A DNA stretch of 16,870 bases from Bacteroidota bacterium (GTDB lineage: Bacteria; Bacteroidota; Bacteroidia; Bacteroidales; B39-G9), in NCBI GenBank assembly GCA_003648455.1, contig QMPG01000035.1:1-16870 (forward strand), in the 5' to 3' direction. Shown in pieces: positions 7,343 through 16,106 of the stretch. Below the pieces are notes generated by a model that worked only from the letters and a program-made list of their open reading frames with translations, ran no database searches and was not told the origin of the DNA. A program made the position numbers and the translations under genes. Within the stretch, counting starts at the first letter, position 1. Every line of letters starts with the position of its first letter.

Positions 7343-8824
7343 CTAATTACTTGATGGAGCTCCAACTCTTGTCATAGCACAACGGAATCCTAAATCATCC
7401 TGAGAGTGATTTTCATCTAAAAACCTACGTGTTCCTGCAACTAGCCAATAAGCTCTATCTCTCCATGAACCACCTTTATATACACGAGAATGATCTGTAA
7501 TAAGAGATGTTATATTCATTTTGTTTTTATCTTCAGCATGGTACATTCTATTTGATCCGGGGCCTTTACTTGCATCGGAATCTCCGTACTCAACACTTGA
7601 TTCGTAATCTCCATCAAGATAGTTAATATTATCAGCTTTACTATAATTTCTTCTGTCAATACTTTCTGATTCTGTAACATCTCTCCATTGAATTCTTCCT
7701 AAAGAATCTTTGGTGGCAATATTTCCCTCTTCATTTCTAATTTGAGTTTTAAAAACATTACCTCTAAAAGGTCTAAACTCTTCCACATCTTGGAAAGATG
7801 TAGGTCTATATACATCTAAAACCCATTCGTTAACATTTCCTGCCATACAATAAAGTCCGAAATCGTTTGGCCAATAACTATGAACAGGTGCACAGAAATC
7901 TGCATTATCATTAAGAGCTCCGGCTGTACCCATCATATCACCTCTTCCTCTTACGAAGTTTGCCATCATTTTACCTTGAACACCAGAATCAGGATTTCTA
8001 AATCTTGCTCCATTCCATGGATACAATCTTCTTTCATAAACTCGCTCGTCAACAGAATTTCCAACTAAAGCAACAGCTGCATATTCCCATTCAGCTTCGG
8101 TAGGAAGTCTATATCTTGGTAAGAATATACCATCTTCTAATCTTACTTTTCGAGTATCTTTATTTGGATCCATATCTTCCATTGGTTCTCCTACAGCACC
8201 TTCATATTGTCCTGCAAGATAAGCTTCTGTATTAAAATTATTTTCAGCTTGCTGATTTGGATCTTCTAATAATATTCCTAATTGAATTAAGATATTCTCG
8301 TTAACTCTGTCTGTTCTCCATTTACAAAAATTTGTTGCCTGAACCCAACTAACACCTACAACAGGATACTCTTGAAATGCAGGGTGACGAAAGTAATAAA
8401 GAAGTTGTGGTTCGTTATAGGCTAATTTTCTTCTCCAAACTAAAGTGTCTGGCAATGCTTTTTTATAAACATCAGGATAATCAACAAATACACGATGTAA
8501 CCAATATAAATACTCTCGGTAATCTACATTTTTTACTTCTGTTTCGTCCATATAAAAAGAAGAAACAGTAACTCTTCGAGGCATGTTATTCCAATCATAA
8601 AGGATGTCTTGTTCTACACGTCCCATTGTAAAAGTTCCACCTTCAACTAATACTAAACCAGGTCCTGTTTCCTGTTCAAAATAACCTTGTTTATATTCGA
8701 AGCCTCCATTGTCAGGATTGTTATATGACCAACCTGTAACACTAGAAACTTCTTCTTTACATGAAGTAGCAATTAATAGAATTATTGCGAATAATGAAAC
8801 TACTTTAAGGGTTCTTACTTTCAT
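7343..8824 (-). CDS. gldJ: T9SS/gliding lipoprotein GldJ (FGE-fold, GldK paralogue)
   Basis: The 493-residue protein opens with a lipoprotein signal: a basic start, a hydrophobic stretch and LLIATSC with the lipidated Cys at 22. An FGE/sulfatase-modifying-factor fold runs from about 56 (GPGLVLVEGGTFTMG) to the end, with VYKGGSWRDRAYW at 448-460 and GFRCAM at 479-484. This architecture is shared by GldJ and GldK/PorK. I choose GldJ because of the post-lipobox segment VTGWSYNNPDNGGFEY, the NYSKADNINYLDGD segment, and the neighbours porU and murF (GldK normally precedes gldL, M and N, which are absent here). In Flavobacterium GldJ is needed for gliding and stabilises GldK; the fold is used structurally rather than as an enzyme. 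It appears monocistronic, with a full promoter at 8853-8881 and a terminator at 7291-7321. The main uncertainty is GldJ versus GldK. Confidence 0.87.
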   Translation of the reverse strand: MKVRTLKVVSLFAIILLIATSCKEEVSSVTGWSYNNPDNGGFEYKQGYFEQETGPGLVLVEGGTFTMGRVEQDILYDWNNMPRRVTVSSFYMDETEVKNVDYREYLYWLHRVFVDYPDVYKKALPDTLVWRRKLAYNEPQLLYYFRHPAFQEYPVVGVSWVQATNFCKWRTDRVNENILIQLGILLEDPNQQAENNFNTEAYLAGQYEGAVGEPMEDMDPNKDTRKVRLEDGIFLPRYRLPTEAEWEYAAVALVGNSVDERVYERRLYPWNGARFRNPDSGVQGKMMANFVRGRGDMMGTAGALNDNADFCAPVHSYWPNDFGLYCMAGNVNEWVLDVYRPTSFQDVEEFRPFRGNVFKTQIRNEEGNIATKDSLGRIQWRDVTESESIDRRNYSKADNINYLDGDYESSVEYGDSDASKGPGSNRMYHAEDKNKMNITSLITDHSRVYKGGSWRDRAYWLVAGTRRFLDENHSQDDLGFRCAMTRVGAPSSN

Positions 8825-8852
8825 AATACTTATTTTTTTTCAAATTCTTTTA

Positions 8853-8881
8853 CAAATATAATTAAAAAGATGAATTTCCAA
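8853..8881 (-). promoter_or_regulatory. Bacteroidota-type promoter of gldJ
   Basis: On the minus strand TTG (8881-8879) is followed after 18 bases by TATATTTG (8860-8853). Both the exact TAnnTTTG box and the spacing fit the Bacteroidota -33/-7 promoter. Transcription would start near 8846, about 20 bases before the gldJ ATG at 8824. The promoter lies between porP and gldJ, so gldJ need not depend on porP transcription. Confidence 0.65.
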
Positions 8882-8891
8882 TAATTATTAA

Positions 8892-9875
8892 CTAAAAAGA
8901 TGGACATTTTATTGCCCTATATTTTTTCTTCGGTTTTAATCTCTCAAACTCAATGACAAAGGAAAGTTCATGTGCTCCAATAATTCTTGTGCTTAAATAT
9001 GAGATATTAAAATCGTAGCTATAGGCAAATTTATAAAAATCTGTATTATATCCAAACAAAAAAACCATTGAGCTAAAATGTGGTTTTAAATTTTGCCTTA
9101 ACCAAAGACCTGCCTCAAATTGTCTTCTATGCAGATAAACACCGTAATTAATTTGTTGAAAATTACGCTGTTGTTGAAATATAATATTTGGTGAAAGATA
9201 TAAATCTCCCTTTCTAAATCTAAAATTTTTTATGTGAATATTAGTTCCAAAATGTAAAGAAAACTTTGTGCTTAAAACATTACTGTAGTTTTCTTTCCCC
9301 TCAAAAGATTCTAAAGGTTGTGTAAGGTGATGAACAGCAAGTCCAAAATAGCTATTTTTGTTATAGCCAATAAATCCTGCAGAAAAATCGACAAAGCCTT
9401 TCTTTAATTTATTGGGAGGAGTTTCTCCTGTACTATTTACAACACCTAACGATGGGTCAATCATATCGGGAAATACTAAATTATCCCAATTAATTTTTTT
9501 TTGTGAATATGTTGTTTGAAATCCTGCGCTAAAGGAAAACTTTTTGCTCAGATTCATTTTATATGAATACATAGCACTAGCATTAAAGGTATTGAAACCA
9601 CCTCTATCATCATCTGTAACAAGCAATCCGACACCGCCTTGTACTGCATCAACATATTGGTCGAATGATGCCGAATAAGTTGCAAAAGATGCATCTGCTC
9701 CTATCCACTGATTTCGGTAATTTAATGAAACTCTTGAATTCACATCTGAACCTGCAAATGCCGGATTTAGATATAAAGAATTTGAATAAAATTGCGAAAA
9801 TTGTGCATCTTGTGCGTTTATATTTAACACTATATATAAAGATATATATAATAATATTATTATCTTCTTATTCAT
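8892..9875 (-). CDS. PorP/SprF-family T9SS outer-membrane protein
   Basis: The 327-residue protein has a signal peptide (hydrophobic residues 5-18, cleavage near NINAQ at about 21-22). It continues with the family-typical mature start DAQFSQFYSNSLYLNPAFAG, seen in nearly all PorP/SprF proteins. The rest alternates aromatic-rich beta segments such as RVSLNYRNQWIG, FNASAMYSYKM and YSYDFNISYL, consistent with an outer-membrane beta-barrel. In Porphyromonas PorP is part of the T9SS with PorK/N; in Flavobacterium SprF helps secrete the adhesin SprB. Genomes carry many paralogues, often paired with specific cargo, so I give the family name only. It starts 186 bases from porU and diverges from it. 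No adjacent long adhesin gene is present; its neighbours are gldJ and porU, which suggests a general T9SS role. Stop and start positions are unambiguous. Confidence 0.88.
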   Translation of the reverse strand: MNKKIIILLYISLYIVLNINAQDAQFSQFYSNSLYLNPAFAGSDVNSRVSLNYRNQWIGADASFATYSASFDQYVDAVQGGVGLLVTDDDRGGFNTFNASAMYSYKMNLSKKFSFSAGFQTTYSQKKINWDNLVFPDMIDPSLGVVNSTGETPPNKLKKGFVDFSAGFIGYNKNSYFGLAVHHLTQPLESFEGKENYSNVLSTKFSLHFGTNIHIKNFRFRKGDLYLSPNIIFQQQRNFQQINYGVYLHRRQFEAGLWLRQNLKPHFSSMVFLFGYNTDFYKFAYSYDFNISYLSTRIIGAHELSFVIEFERLKPKKKYRAIKCPSF

Positions 9876-10061
9876 TAAATAATAATCAAACTGATTTTAA
9901 CAATAAAAGTACTAAAAAAACCGTTAAAAAACTTAAATTACAAAAATCTTTTATTTTCAATCTATTATAATTTCCTTTATCGAATTATAAATTAAAAACA
10001 ACTATCAATCAAATTACTTGTAAAATAGTGTTTTTTGTATATTAATTATTTTTTACATAAA

Positions 10062-13000
10062 ATGGCAATTAAAAAAATTATATTCTATTTATTAATTATC
10101 TTCAACTTAATAAACTCAAATATTAAAGCACAACAAAATTCTTTAACAGAAAGTATTAAATGGAAATCTAATATTTCAAATAATATTGATAAGGACTTTT
10201 CTGAATTATTAAATTTTGAAGATGCTGTTTATAACGATTTATCTTCATTATTACCATCTTATTTTAAACGCATAAAATTAAACAATAGTACAAATAATAT
10301 AGATATTAATATTAGCAATCCATCTTTTATCAATTTTAAAAATGAAGATATCGAAAATATTAAACCTCCTGAAAACGTTCAAAACACTATAAAAATAAAT
10401 TACAAAATTAAATATGAAAGAAAAATCCCTTATTTATATGTAAATTTTATTCCTATAGTAAGGAATAAATCAAATGGGCGATTAGAAAAATTAACAAGCT
10501 TCACTTTAAATATTACTGAGAAACATGGCTTAAAAAAAATAAAAAAACTAAAAGCACACAAACAAAATTCTGTTTTAACATCAGCTAATTGGTTTAAAAT
10601 TAAAGTTGATAAAACTGGTGTTTTTAAACTCACTTACAATGATTTGGTTGAGATTGGAATCTCAGAGCCGAAAAACGTTCGCGTTTATGGTAATGGCGGA
10701 AACATGCTTCCTATAAAAAACAATAGTTTTCGCTACGATGATTTGATTGAAAACCCTATTTTTATGGAAAAAGGAAGTGATGGTATTTTTAATCAAGACG
10801 ATTATATTCTTTTTTATGCCAAAGGTCCTGTAGATTGGAGATATAATGAACAAGAACAGATTTTTGAACAATCATTAAATATGTATTCTGACTATGCATA
10901 TTATTTTATAACATCTGATTTGGGTTCAGGGAAAAAAATTTATACTGAGAATGTTCCTTCAGGAAGCATAACAAACAATGTAAATTCTTATGACGACTAC
11001 GCTTTTTGTGAAAAAAACGACACTAATCTGGCTCGCTCAGGTCGTGTTTGGTTTGGAGAAACTTTTATTAATAACACATCTTATACCTTTCCTTTTTCGT
11101 TTCCAAACCGCATTATTTCTGAGCCGGCAAAAATCAAAACTCATGTTGCATCATACTCGTCAAACCTTTACCCGAACAGTTACTTCAAATTAAGTTCTAA
11201 CAACACAGACATACAAACAATTTCTGTCCCCGCCTTTAACACAGGCGCAAGCTATCCTCCTGTAGCAACCGATAAAACCGCTACAAGCTTTTTCTCAAAT
11301 TCCAATCAGAATTTTAATATAAACATAAAATATTTTGGAAGCACAAGTTCATCAAAAGGATGGTTAGACTATATTATTGTAAATGTAAGGCAAAATCTTT
11401 CGATGATTGAAAATGAAATGAATTTTCGGGATATTAATTCTGTCGGGGCTGGAAATATTTCACAATTCACTCTTTTAAATGCAAGTCAAAACATCAAAAT
11501 ATGGGATGTGTCAAACATCTCTGACATAAAAGAAATACCAACACAATTTTCTGGGAATAAACTGGTTTTTAAAGTAACAAGCGACACTTTGCGTGAATTT
11601 GTAGCTTTTTACGGAGATGATTTCCCTAAGCCTATTACTCAGGCTGAAGATGTTGGCAAAATTGAAAATCAAAACCTTCATGCTTTAAACTTCTACGATT
11701 TAATAATTGTTTCTCATCCTGATTTTAAATCTTATGCAGATGAAATTGCCGATTTTCATAAAAACAACGACAATTTAAATGTAATATCTGTAACAACAAC
11801 ACAGGTTTATAATGAATTCTCATCTGGGAAACCCGATGTTTCTGCAATTAGAGATTTTGTAAAAATGTTTTACGACAGAGCATCAAACGAGGAGCAAATG
11901 CCTAAATACTTGCTTTTATTTGGTGATGGTTCGTATGACAACAAAAGCCAGAATGACAGAAATTCAAATTTTATTTTAACTTATCAGTCAGAAGAATCGC
12001 TTACTTCGAGTTCTTTTGTTACCGACGATTTTTATGCTATGTTAGACGATGATGAAGGAGGCTCAATAGGTGCGGTAGATATTGGAGTTGGAAGGTTACC
12101 CGTCCGTTCTGATGATGAAGCTCAGGCAGTTACTAATAAAATAATAAGTTATTATAATAAAGAAAACATAGGAGATTGGCGCAACTCTGTTTGTTTTATT
12201 GGAGATGATGAAGATAGCAACAATTATATGTATCAATCAAACGAATTATCAAAAACTATTTCAGCAAACCATCCAACATTCAATATTGACAAAATTTTTC
12301 TTGATGCTTATCCTCAAATTTCAACACCAAGTGGACAACGTTACCCTGATGTTACAACAGCTATTAACAACAAGATAAAAAAAGGCGCATTGTTGGTTGA
12401 TTATATTGGTCATGGAAATCCTACAAAATTCACACACGAGGAAGTAATAAAAGTTAATGATGTTACATCGTGGACAAACTTCAGCCATTTACCGTTGTTT
12501 ATGACAGCAACCTGTGAAGTTAGTCGCTTTGATGATTATGCAAGAACTTCAATAGGTGAACTTATTTTATTAAATCCAAATGGTGGAGGCATTGGTTTAT
12601 TAACAACAACCCGAATAGTTGGTAGCGGACAAAATTATCAATTAAACAAAAATTTTATTAATCACGTTTTTAATAAAGATTTGCGATTAGGAGATATTGT
12701 AAGGCTCACAAAAGTAAATACAGGTTCTGAAACTAGCTCAAATAAACGCAATTTCACACTGCTGGGCGACCCTGCATTAAAATTAAACATCCCAAAGCAC
12801 AAAGTTGTAACAACAAAAATTAACAACAAAGATATTGCTGAAAATGTTGATACATTAAATGCATTAAGTAAAGTAACTGTTCAAGGTTATATTCAAGATG
12901 ATGCAGGTAATAAACTAACAGACTTTAACGGTATAATAAATCCTACAATATATGATAAACCTGTTAGTAAAACGACTTTAAGTAATGATGGGCTCACACC

Positions 13001-13874
13001 TTTCACCTATAATATTCAAAAAAATATTATTTACAAAGGAAATGCGAGTGTGACAAAAGGGGATTTCACTTTCAGCTTTATTGTTCCTAAAGATATTTCG
13101 TATAATTATGGCAATGGAAAGATAAGCTATTATGCAGATAATTCGAACATTGATGCTACAGGCTCTTTTAGCAACATAATTATTGGTGGCTCAACCGATA
13201 GTGCATTTGTTGACAATAATGGACCGAAAATTGATATGTATATGAATGACAGCAATTTTGTTTTTAACGGTTTAACCGACGAAAACCCAAAATTATTTGT
13301 TATTGTATCAGATTCAACCGGAGTTAACACAGTGGGTAATGGAATTGGTCACGACATAACAGCAGTATTAGACGACAACCAGAATCAACCAATAATACTA
13401 AATGACTATTATCAATCAGATGTTAACAGTTATCAAAGAGGAAAAATTGAATATCCTTTTTCAAATTTAGATGAAGGTCATCATAAAATAAAACTTAAAA
13501 TTTGGGATATAAACAACAATTCATCCGAAAACTATATTGAGTTTAATGTTTCAAAATCAGAGAATCTTGTTTTAGAACATGTTTACAATTACCCAAATCC
13601 TTTCACAACCTCTACTTCGTTCTTAATTGAACACAATCAAGCTGGTGCAGAATTAAATATCCTTATTCAGATTTTTACTATTACCGGAAAATTAGTAAAA
13701 ACATTTGAGACACAAAGCATGTCTGACGGATACAGAATAAGCCCTATTCATTGGGATGGGTTAGACGAATATGGAGATAAAATTGGCAGAGGCATATATA
13801 TTTATACTGTAAGAGTACGTTCGGATAATGGGAAACAAGCGAGTAAATTTGGAAAACTTGTTATCTTAAGGTAA
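10062..13874 (+). CDS. porU: T9SS sortase PorU (C25-family peptidase)
   Basis: PorU sits on the cell surface with PorV; it removes the C-terminal sorting domain of T9SS cargo and transfers the cargo to lipopolysaccharide. I start at ATG 10062 (1270 residues), giving a clear signal peptide ending near NIKAQ; an upstream in-frame TTG at 10035 would add nine residues ahead of it. An N-terminal propeptide-like beta domain spans about residues 25-190. A gingipain-type C25 peptidase domain follows in the middle, with catalytic His784 in DYIGHGNP and Cys818 in MTATCEVSRFDD. Beta-rich Ig-like segments come next, then a type-A C-terminal domain from about 1174 (YNYPNPFTTSTSF through GRGIYIYTVRV to KFGKLVILR). 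The length is normal for PorU. porV follows after 152 bases, the usual partner order, with its own -7 box. No clear promoter is visible upstream. Confidence 0.95.
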   Translation: MAIKKIIFYLLIIFNLINSNIKAQQNSLTESIKWKSNISNNIDKDFSELLNFEDAVYNDLSSLLPSYFKRIKLNNSTNNIDINISNPSFINFKNEDIENIKPPENVQNTIKINYKIKYERKIPYLYVNFIPIVRNKSNGRLEKLTSFTLNITEKHGLKKIKKLKAHKQNSVLTSANWFKIKVDKTGVFKLTYNDLVEIGISEPKNVRVYGNGGNMLPIKNNSFRYDDLIENPIFMEKGSDGIFNQDDYILFYAKGPVDWRYNEQEQIFEQSLNMYSDYAYYFITSDLGSGKKIYTENVPSGSITNNVNSYDDYAFCEKNDTNLARSGRVWFGETFINNTSYTFPFSFPNRIISEPAKIKTHVASYSSNLYPNSYFKLSSNNTDIQTISVPAFNTGASYPPVATDKTATSFFSNSNQNFNINIKYFGSTSSSKGWLDYIIVNVRQNLSMIENEMNFRDINSVGAGNISQFTLLNASQNIKIWDVSNISDIKEIPTQFSGNKLVFKVTSDTLREFVAFYGDDFPKPITQAEDVGKIENQNLHALNFYDLIIVSHPDFKSYADEIADFHKNNDNLNVISVTTTQVYNEFSSGKPDVSAIRDFVKMFYDRASNEEQMPKYLLLFGDGSYDNKSQNDRNSNFILTYQSEESLTSSSFVTDDFYAMLDDDEGGSIGAVDIGVGRLPVRSDDEAQAVTNKIISYYNKENIGDWRNSVCFIGDDEDSNNYMYQSNELSKTISANHPTFNIDKIFLDAYPQISTPSGQRYPDVTTAINNKIKKGALLVDYIGHGNPTKFTHEEVIKVNDVTSWTNFSHLPLFMTATCEVSRFDDYARTSIGELILLNPNGGGIGLLTTTRIVGSGQNYQLNKNFINHVFNKDLRLGDIVRLTKVNTGSETSSNKRNFTLLGDPALKLNIPKHKVVTTKINNKDIAENVDTLNALSKVTVQGYIQDDAGNKLTDFNGIINPTIYDKPVSKTTLSNDGLTPFTYNIQKNIIYKGNASVTKGDFTFSFIVPKDISYNYGNGKISYYADNSNIDATGSFSNIIIGGSTDSAFVDNNGPKIDMYMNDSNFVFNGLTDENPKLFVIVSDSTGVNTVGNGIGHDITAVLDDNQNQPIILNDYYQSDVNSYQRGKIEYPFSNLDEGHHKIKLKIWDINNNSSENYIEFNVSKSENLVLEHVYNYPNPFTTSTSFLIEHNQAGAELNILIQIFTITGKLVKTFETQSMSDGYRISPIHWDGLDEYGDKIGRGIYIYTVRVRSDNGKQASKFGKLVILR

Positions 13875-13992
13875 TAAAGGTTAAAATGAAAAGGCGAAAA
13901 GCTAAAGTGAAAATTTTTAGAGTTTTATATTATTGAACCATTACTTTTTGAGAGGATATATAATAAATAATTAAAATGTTAGTTTAAATATA

Positions 13993-14000
13993 TATATTTG
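13993..14000 (+). promoter_or_regulatory. Probable -7 box for porV-ispF-thioredoxin
   Basis: TATATTTG matches TAnnTTTG exactly and ends 26 bases before the porV ATG at 14027, predicting a leader of about 20 nt. No good TTG at the -33 position is seen. If active, it would drive porV together with ispF and the thioredoxin-like gene, independently of porU. Confidence 0.5.
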
Positions 14001-14026
14001 CAAAAAATAAATAGCACAAAAAAAAA

Positions 14027-15292
14027 ATGAATAAAAATTTTAAGATAATAATATCATTATTTGCAATAAGTTTAATTAGCCCATCAGTTTTTTCACAAGG
14101 AGTTAATGGGAATAATAATAATGTTATTGGTCAAGACGAAGGATTGAGGACTATTACAACAGCGGTTCCTTTTCTTATGATAGCTCCGGATTCTCGTTCA
14201 GGGGCAATGGGTGATGCAGGTGTAGCAACAACACCGGATGCATATTCAATGCATTGGAATCCAGCGAAATATGCTTTTATCGAAAATGACATGGGTGCTT
14301 CAATTTCGTATACACCTTGGCTTCGAAAATTAGTAGATGACATAAATCTTGCAAATTTTAGTGGTTATTACAGAATGGACAAAAATCAAGTATTTGCTGC
14401 ATCTTTATTATATTTTTCTCTGGGGAGCATTACTTTTACCGATGATTTAGGTAACCCATTACAAAATTACAATCCTCACGAATTTTCATTTGACTTTTCA
14501 TATTCAAGACTATTGTCGAAACATTTCTCAGGTAGTTTAGCCGCTCGCTATATTTACTCAAATTTAACCGGAGGTACTTATGTTAGCAATGAACAATCAC
14601 ATGCAGGAAATGCTTTTGCTATGGATATTTCTGCTTTTTACCAAAACGACATTAACTTTCTTGACAAAGAATCAAAACTTGCTTTTGGTATGAACATTTC
14701 AAATATTGGTAACAAGATTGATTATACTAACGACACTAAAAACTTTATTCCAATAAATTTAAGAATAGGTAGTGCATTAACATCACAAATTGATGAGTAC
14801 AACTCAATAATGCTTACTGTAGATTTTAACAAACTTTTAGTTCCCACACCTCCTGTTTACGCAGTAGATTCTTTAAATCAATATATTGTTGACGGAAATG
14901 GAGATCAAGTAATTTCAGCAGGAAAAGATCCTAATGTTTCTGTTCCTGTGGGGATGTTTCAATCATTTTATGATGCTCCCGGAATATTAGATTCTGACGG
15001 GTCAAGAAATGTTTTCAAAGAAGAGTTGCAAGAAGTTACTTATTCTATTGGTGCTGAATATTGGTATGCAAAACAATTTGCAATAAGAGCCGGGTATTTT
15101 CACGAAAATGGCTCAAAAGGAAATCGTAAATATTTCACAGCGGGCTTAGGTATTCGTTTTAATGTTTTTGGTTTAGACTTTGCTTATTTAATCCCAACAG
15201 GAAACCAAGCCAACAACCCTTTAGCTGAAACTTTACGTTTTTCATTAGTTTTCAATTTTGAAAATATGAATGCACAAAGCGAACCACAATAA
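14027..15292 (+). CDS. porV: T9SS outer-membrane shuttle protein PorV (LptO)
   Basis: PorV is a FadL-like outer-membrane beta-barrel that binds the C-terminal signal of T9SS cargo at the translocon and carries it to PorU. The 421-residue protein has a signal peptide ending SVFSQ (about residues 20-24). The conserved PorV N-terminal region follows: TTAVPFLMIAPDSRSGAMGDAG at about 44-65, then the MHWNPAKYAF block. The remainder is aromatic, Gly- and Asn-rich amphipathic beta strands, ending near AETLRFSLVFNFE. Length and ending are normal for PorV. The stop codon overlaps the ispF start by one base (TAATG), so translation of ispF is probably coupled to porV. Downstream genes are cytosolic and unrelated in function, so the operon is likely one of co-expression rather than pathway. 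Confidence 0.95.
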   Translation: MNKNFKIIISLFAISLISPSVFSQGVNGNNNNVIGQDEGLRTITTAVPFLMIAPDSRSGAMGDAGVATTPDAYSMHWNPAKYAFIENDMGASISYTPWLRKLVDDINLANFSGYYRMDKNQVFAASLLYFSLGSITFTDDLGNPLQNYNPHEFSFDFSYSRLLSKHFSGSLAARYIYSNLTGGTYVSNEQSHAGNAFAMDISAFYQNDINFLDKESKLAFGMNISNIGNKIDYTNDTKNFIPINLRIGSALTSQIDEYNSIMLTVDFNKLLVPTPPVYAVDSLNQYIVDGNGDQVISAGKDPNVSVPVGMFQSFYDAPGILDSDGSRNVFKEELQEVTYSIGAEYWYAKQFAIRAGYFHENGSKGNRKYFTAGLGIRFNVFGLDFAYLIPTGNQANNPLAETLRFSLVFNFENMNAQSEPQ

Positions 15293-15771
15293 TGAAAATA
15301 AGAGTAGGTTTTGGATATGATGTTCACCGACTGAAAGAAGGCGAAATTTTTATTTTGGGTGGCATAAATATTAATCACTACAAAGGTACAGTTGCTCACT
15401 CAGACGGAGATGTTTTAATTCATGCTATTTGCGATGCTTTGTTAGGTGCTGCTAATTTACGCGATATTGGTGTGCTTTTCCCTGACAATTCAGATGAATA
15501 TAAAAATATTGACAGTAAAATTCTTTTAAAAAAAACTGTTGAAATATTAAAAAATCACAACTATACAATTTCTAACATAGATTCAACAATTTGCCTACAA
15601 AAGCCAAAGATTAAAGATATTATTCCTGAGATGCAAAAAGCATTATCAACAGTAATGGATATCCCAATAAATGACATATCAATAAAAGCAACTACAACAG
15701 AAAAACTAGGTTTTGTTGGTAACGAAGAAGGCATTTCTTCATATGCTGTTTGTTTAATTGAAAAAAAATAA
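15292..15771 (+). CDS. ispF: 2-C-methyl-D-erythritol 2,4-cyclodiphosphate synthase
   Basis: IspF converts CDP-methylerythritol 2-phosphate to the cyclic diphosphate in the MEP isoprenoid pathway, as a cytosolic trimer. The 159-residue protein is full length. Zinc ligands are visible as Asp10 and His12 in GYDVH and His44 in HSDGDVLIHA. The LGAANLRDIGVLFPD segment and TTTEKLGFVGNEEG near the C-terminus (cytidine-binding side) are also intact. The start ATG shares its A with the porV stop (TAATG); there is no room for an independent ribosome site, so translational coupling is expected. A thioredoxin-like gene follows after two bases. I recall porU-porV-ispF being contiguous in Porphyromonas as well, which would mean the linkage is old; this was not checked. 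Confidence 0.97.
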   Translation: MKIRVGFGYDVHRLKEGEIFILGGININHYKGTVAHSDGDVLIHAICDALLGAANLRDIGVLFPDNSDEYKNIDSKILLKKTVEILKNHNYTISNIDSTICLQKPKIKDIIPEMQKALSTVMDIPINDISIKATTTEKLGFVGNEEGISSYAVCLIEKK

Positions 15772-15773
15772 AA

Positions 15774-16103
15774 ATGTATAAAACAATATCTTCTTTCGAA
15801 GATTTCAACAATATGAAATCTGAAAGCCAAGCAGTATTATTTTACTTCTCTCATGATGGCTGTAATGTGTGTAAAGTTTTAAAACCAAAAATTTACGAAA
15901 TGCTTCAGAATGATTTCTCAAATATCGAATTCAGATATGTTGATATAAAGAAAACTCCTGATATTTCAGCTCAAAACAGTATTTTTACAGTTCCGACAAT
16001 ACTTGTTTATTTTGAGGGAAAAGAATTTGTTAGAAGAAGTAGAAATATTGGATTAGATGAATTAAGAGATATTGTTAAAAGGCCTTACTCTCTGATGTTT
16101 TAG
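15774..16103 (+). CDS. Thioredoxin-family protein, CxxC active site
   Basis: The 109-residue protein has the thioredoxin fold pattern: beta strand AVLFYFSHDGC, the redox motif CNVC at 30-33, strand FRYVDIKK, the cis-proline Pro74 in IFTVPTILVYF, and a final helix. The CNVC dipeptide differs from the CGPC of classical thioredoxin, and the WC pair is replaced by GC, so it is a thioredoxin-like relative of unknown partner rather than TrxA. There is no signal peptide, so it should act in the cytoplasm. It starts two bases after the ispF stop and is very likely co-transcribed with porV-ispF. Its substrate cannot be inferred. It is followed by a palindrome-rich intergenic element and then by convergent pncA. 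Confidence 0.88.
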   Translation: MYKTISSFEDFNNMKSESQAVLFYFSHDGCNVCKVLKPKIYEMLQNDFSNIEFRYVDIKKTPDISAQNSIFTVPTILVYFEGKEFVRRSRNIGLDELRDIVKRPYSLMF

Positions 16104-16106
16104 ACT

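Noticed and set aside
7343..8824. Naming the FGE-fold lipoprotein GldK/PorK
   Set aside because: A porP neighbour would fit PorK, but gldL, gldM and gldN are absent and the N-terminal segment and porU/murF neighbours fit GldJ better. Kept as the main alternative.
9665..9970. Plus-strand open frame of 101 codons
   Set aside because: It is antisense to the start of the porP/sprF-like gene and continues into low-complexity Lys/Asn/Leu-rich intergenic sequence; treated as a shadow.
10035..10061. In-frame TTG start nine codons upstream of porU
   Set aside because: It would put an aromatic-rich stretch (YINYFLHK) ahead of a complete signal peptide that begins at the ATG at 10062; the ATG is the better start.
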